25,090 nt of DNA from Rhizobium sp. Q54 (GTDB lineage Bacteria; Pseudomonadota; Alphaproteobacteria; Rhizobiales; Beijerinckiaceae): assembly GCA_945901195.1 (NCBI GenBank), contig CAMDKB010000009.1, positions 1 through 25,090 on the forward strand, read 5' to 3'. Both the position numbers and the translations under genes were made by a program. Shown here piece by piece: positions 21,996 to 25,090 of the stretch (positions are counted from its first letter, which is position 1; each line of letters begins with the position of its first letter). Below the pieces are notes generated by a model. It was not told the origin of the DNA. It made no database searches and was given only the letters and a program-made list of their open reading frames with translations.

Positions 21996-23632
21996 CGATA
22001 ATGACGCAAACCGTAGATCCCGTCAGCGTTCAAATCGTGCGCAATCGCATCGCCTGCCTCATGGATGAAATGCAGCATCATTTCTTCCGCTCCGGCTATT
22101 CGACCATTGTGCGCGAATCCCGCGACTTTTCGTGCGTTATTGTTGACGCGCAGGGCCGCCTTATTACTTCGCCACCGATGTTTTATCACGCGACGGCCTA
22201 TTATCATCTGGCGCGCAGCATTCTCTCCCTTTATGGCGACAGCCTTGTGGATGGCGATGTGTTCATCAGCAATCACCCCTATGAAGGCTTCACGCCGCAT
22301 TCGCCCGATATGGCCATTATGGCGCCGGTCATTATCGATGAGCAATTGATCGCATTTTCTGCTGCCATAGCGCACAAGGCCGATCTCGGCGGCACTGTGC
22401 CTGGCACCAGTTATGGCGCTGCTACGGAAATGTTTCAGGAAGGCATGCTGCTGCCGCCGATCAGGTTCTATTCAGCTGGCAAGCTCAATCAGGACATCGA
22501 ACGACTTATCGCCGCCAACAGCCGGCAGCCGCGTGTAGTGATCGGGGACATGCGAAGCCAGACTGGCGCAGTCACGATCGGCCGTGAACGCATGAAGGAT
22601 CTGGCGCGCGAACATGGCATCGGCGGCATTCAGGCCATCATGAACGAGGCGATCGATGCGGCAGGTCGAGAAATGGGAGCTGCGCTGAAACTGCTTCCTG
22701 ATGGCGAAAGCAGCGCACAGGCGTTTCTTGACAATGATGGGGATCGGGCTGAAGCGCCCATCAAACTTCATGTCACAGTGCAGGTAAAAGCTGGACATGT
22801 CACTTTCGATTTCAGTCAAAGCGATGATCAGCGTCGTTCCCCGGTGAACTTGCGCCCTCCCCAGGTGGAAGGCACATGTTTCCATGCTCTGATCGCCATG
22901 ATCAATCCGCAATTGCGTTACAGCGATTCCGCACGCCAGTACGTTGATCTGATTTTACGTCCAGGCTCGGTCGTCAACGCTACACCGCCTGCGCCGTGTT
23001 CCAATTATATGAAAGTGTCCCAGCGCCTGATCGACGTTTTGATTGAGGCCCTCAATCCATTCTGTCCCGGCCGCGCAGCGTCACATGCTGGAGGTAGCGG
23101 TGGCTCAATCGTTGTGACATGGGGACCTGGACCGCGGCATGCCCATCACAATCAGCACGAAATCTTTGGTTCCGCCTATGGTGGCACAGCAGGACAGGAC
23201 GGCGCCTCGGGAACAACCGTGCACATGACCAATCTGTTTGTGACTCCAGTCGAGATTGTCGAAACAGAATTTCCCTGCCGTGTGAACCGGTTTGAATTGA
23301 TCCCCAACTCTGGAGGGGATGGAGAATTTCGCGGCGGCCTGAGTTTTCGGCGTGAATATCTCGCGCTGCAACCAGCTGTTGTTCTCTATCGCGGCGACAA
23401 AACGAAATTTGCGCCAAGTGGTCTGGCAGGGGGAAAAGAAGGCCGCAAAAGCCGCTTTCTCGTTGATCCCGATGGTCCTGCCGAAAAGCAGATGTCCGCC
23501 AATTGTCGCGTCGAGTTGAACGCAGGTGAAAGCTTTCGCATAGAAGCGCCAGGCGGTGGCGGCTATGGCGATCCTTCGCTTCGCAAGCCCGAAGCGCGCG
23601 CACGCGACAGGGAAGACGGTTACGTCACCTGA
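21992..23632 (+). CDS. hyuB: Hydantoinase B/oxoprolinase family protein, HyuB-like subunit
   Basis: A 546-residue partner of HyuA, normal length. Conserved regions are DPVSVQIVRNRI at the start, ESRDFSCVIVDAQGRLI, DGDVFISNHPYEGFTPHSPDM with conserved Asp/His, HKADLGGTVPG, and a C-terminal PGGGGYGDP. The family uses metal ions in the hydrolytic or carboxylating reaction. It overlaps hyuA by the ATGA junction and ends in a TGATCA that also holds the stop of the convergent amidohydrolase. It is the last gene of the ABC-hyu operon. The coupling of transporter and enzyme suggests import followed by ring opening of a cyclic amide or related compound. Confidence 0.95.
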   Translation: MTIMTQTVDPVSVQIVRNRIACLMDEMQHHFFRSGYSTIVRESRDFSCVIVDAQGRLITSPPMFYHATAYYHLARSILSLYGDSLVDGDVFISNHPYEGFTPHSPDMAIMAPVIIDEQLIAFSAAIAHKADLGGTVPGTSYGAATEMFQEGMLLPPIRFYSAGKLNQDIERLIAANSRQPRVVIGDMRSQTGAVTIGRERMKDLAREHGIGGIQAIMNEAIDAAGREMGAALKLLPDGESSAQAFLDNDGDRAEAPIKLHVTVQVKAGHVTFDFSQSDDQRRSPVNLRPPQVEGTCFHALIAMINPQLRYSDSARQYVDLILRPGSVVNATPPAPCSNYMKVSQRLIDVLIEALNPFCPGRAASHAGGSGGSIVVTWGPGPRHAHHNQHEIFGSAYGGTAGQDGASGTTVHMTNLFVTPVEIVETEFPCRVNRFELIPNSGGDGEFRGGLSFRREYLALQPAVVLYRGDKTKFAPSGLAGGKEGRKSRFLVDPDGPAEKQMSANCRVELNAGESFRIEAPGGGGYGDPSLRKPEARARDREDGYVT

Positions 23633-24910
23633 TCAGGACACCCGGTCGGGGCCACGCGCCGCCATCACATCCACGGCGCGCGGGCGTACGCGCTTCACCG
23701 GCAGGTTGAAGAGCTTGGCGGCGTTGAACCCCAGGATGTTTTTCTTGGATTGCTCGATCAGGAACGGCAGTGTCGTGATTGAAGCTGGCGGATCGAAATC
23801 CCAATGCGGCCAGTCCGATGCGTAGAGCAATTGGGTATCCGCCTTGATTTTCTCGAAAGTAGCTTCGGTATACTTCAAGTCCCAGCGTTCAAGCGGCTGG
23901 CTCGAATAATACATGTCCTGCATATATTCGCTCGGCATGCGCTTGAGTCCTGGCGCTTCGCTCTGGCGCATCAGCACTTCATGATCAAGCCGTTGCATCA
24001 GGAAAGGTATCCACGCAATCCCGCTTTCGATCCAGACCAGCTTCAGTTTCGGAAAGCGTTCCGGCAGCGCATTGATCACCCAATTGGTCATGTGAATGAG
24101 ATTGTAATGTACGAAGCTCAACGCGTGCATTGAGATGAAGCGGTTCAGTTGCGCGAATGATGGGTCGCCCCAGAAGGGCCCGGCATGGAACACCAGCGGC
24201 TTGCCAGTTTCCTCGATCATTCTATATAGACGCATATATTGATTGTGATGTACCGGCTTGTGGCGCACAGAACAGATTGTAAAGCCGGCGACCTGCGGAT
24301 TGGCGCCATACACCTGCACCATACGCTCGCATTCTTCGATTGAATTGAGCGGCAGATAGAGCAGGGCAATCAGGCGCGGATCTTGCGGCATGACGACTTC
24401 GGTCAACCAGCGACCATAGGCGCGCGTCATCTGGAGTTCTATATCCTCCATCGGGTTCATGCCGAGATTGAGAAGGGCGGTGGGAAATATGACCTGATAG
24501 TCGACGCCCATGAAATCCATATTTCGCCGCATGATTTCGACAAAGGCGGCACCGGGCTTGTCTGGATTGGTCACCTTCTCGCGTGGACCTGCCTGATGGG
24601 GAATCCGGCCCTCGATGGCCTGAAAATTCATGCCGGGCTGACTATTCAGCAACGGATTGGCAATGCCGCTCTTCAGTTGCTGTAAAGCTGCTTCACGCAG
24701 GACATCATTGTCCATAAAGGGAATGATTTCGGGCCAGAAGCGCGTTTCCTGAAGATGCGCATCTATATCAACGATCAATTCGTAATCGTCATGCTGCTTT
24801 TGCGCCTGTTTGGCCGCGGCAAACAGATAATCGCGCGAGTCTGTCGTGACGGTGATCTCGGCGAGTTCACGGACCTGCGCCGCAGATACGGGTTTCTGCT
24901 CATCAGGCAT
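23633..24910 (-). CDS. Amidohydrolase 2 family protein, ACMSD-like subgroup
   Basis: A 425-residue TIM-barrel metal-dependent enzyme, larger than the one at 5901-6950 and of another subgroup. The first metal motif is the IVDIDAHLQE form (D-x-D-A-H-x-x-E) instead of HxH. Later come PLVFHAGPF, WIESGIAWIPFLMQRLDHE and LLYASDWPHWDFD, with the C-terminal strand Asp followed by the ILGFNAAKLFNL tail. Members include decarboxylases and hydrolases of aromatic or heteroaromatic acids. GGGGGG at 6 bases supports the ATG at 24910. An IS4-like transposase fragment begins about 47 bases upstream. It is convergent with hyuB, with abutting stops. Confidence 0.92.
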   Translation of the reverse strand: MPDEQKPVSAAQVRELAEITVTTDSRDYLFAAAKQAQKQHDDYELIVDIDAHLQETRFWPEIIPFMDNDVLREAALQQLKSGIANPLLNSQPGMNFQAIEGRIPHQAGPREKVTNPDKPGAAFVEIMRRNMDFMGVDYQVIFPTALLNLGMNPMEDIELQMTRAYGRWLTEVVMPQDPRLIALLYLPLNSIEECERMVQVYGANPQVAGFTICSVRHKPVHHNQYMRLYRMIEETGKPLVFHAGPFWGDPSFAQLNRFISMHALSFVHYNLIHMTNWVINALPERFPKLKLVWIESGIAWIPFLMQRLDHEVLMRQSEAPGLKRMPSEYMQDMYYSSQPLERWDLKYTEATFEKIKADTQLLYASDWPHWDFDPPASITTLPFLIEQSKKNILGFNAAKLFNLPVKRVRPRAVDVMAARGPDRVS

Positions 24911-24941
24911 GATAGACCCCCCTTCACTCTTAAAGACAGGA

Positions 24942-25090
24942 CACTAGCGTCCCAACGTTAATCGAACAAATTCAATTGGTTGGATGGCTCGTTCTCCGAA
25001 CTTTGCTGCGGCCAGTCCTGAAACAGGCTTAAAACCTGGGTTTTCTCGAAAAGCGCGAGGCTCAAAATCTGTAGGATTTCGTAGAGGCTG
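24942..25090 (-). mobile_element. End of an IS4-like insertion sequence (probable)
   Basis: Transposase coding ends at 24958. IS ends normally lie within a few tens of bases of the transposase stop, so the terminal repeat is expected in about 24930-24957. CACTAGCGTCCCAACG at 24942-24957 is a reasonable candidate, but its partner is outside the window and a target duplication cannot be checked. Confidence 0.5.
24958..25090 (-). CDS. C-terminal end of an IS4-family transposase, cut by window edge
   Basis: The - strand frame entering from the window end reads SLYEILQILSLALFEKTQVL and finishes SNQLNLFD before a TAA at 24960-24958. As I recall the family, this SLYxILQILSxTLFEKT...NQLxLF pattern is the C-terminus of a widespread IS4-group DDE transposase. 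Only 43 residues are visible, so the catalytic domain and completeness cannot be judged. The element would extend beyond 25090. Confidence 0.7.
   Translation of the reverse strand, partial: SLYEILQILSLALFEKTQVLSLFQDWPQQSSENEPSNQLNLFD

Overview
The window reads as chromosomal, metabolically versatile accessory DNA from a Gram-negative proteobacterium, most likely an alphaproteobacterium. The supports are five periplasmic Bug-type binding proteins, a two-cysteine BigR-type repressor divergent from a persulfide-dioxygenase-like gene, a FixK/FNR-type box between two universal stress genes, a TrxC, and an alphaproteobacterial-style tandem-Usp protein. The lineage is an inference; there is no rRNA or tRNA to anchor it. 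Genes are densely packed and mostly have good Shine-Dalgarno sites; several starts are GTG or TTG. No tRNA, rRNA or CRISPR array was seen.

Layout. (1) Bases 1-3838, + strand: four tandem paralogous TTT (Bug/TctC) solute-binding proteins, the first cut by the window edge, closed by a strong intrinsic terminator, with no TctA/TctB membrane genes. (2) 3905-5335: divergent usp genes with an FNR/FixK-type box whose spacing fits an activated promoter for the tandem-Usp gene; then trxC. (3) 10581-5901, - strand: a compact five-gene run of TauD-like dioxygenase, three-His cupin (thiol-dioxygenase-like), a diverged Bug protein, an iron(III)-family ABC solute-binding protein and an amidohydrolase. (4) 10653-13355: a sulfide/persulfide module, with a Blh/ETHE1-like MBL protein divergent from bigR, a membrane rhodanese and a TauE/SafE exporter. 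(5) 15101-13365, - strand: an FAD monooxygenase related to 2,6-dihydroxypyridine hydroxylase, plus a VOC protein. (6) 15200-15477: a frameshifted 3' remnant of an amidohydrolase. (7) 16739-15510: an APC permease, divergent from (8) an operon at 16996-23632 of ABC permease, ABC ATPase, hyuA and hyuB. (9) 24910-23633, - strand: a second amidohydrolase, followed at the window end by the C-terminal end of an IS4-like transposase.

How it may work together (inference). The substrate-binding proteins and ABC importer would bring in organic acids or N-heterocyclic compounds. The monooxygenase, TauD-like enzyme, cupin, HyuAB and amidohydrolases look like catabolic enzymes for such compounds. The BigR module would remove persulfide and export sulfite; the neighbouring cupin and TauD-like oxygenases may also feed sulfinate or sulfite into it. 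The mixture of catabolic genes, orphan binding proteins, a gene remnant and an IS end points to an accessory catabolic region assembled by rearrangement. Substrates cannot be read from the sequence.
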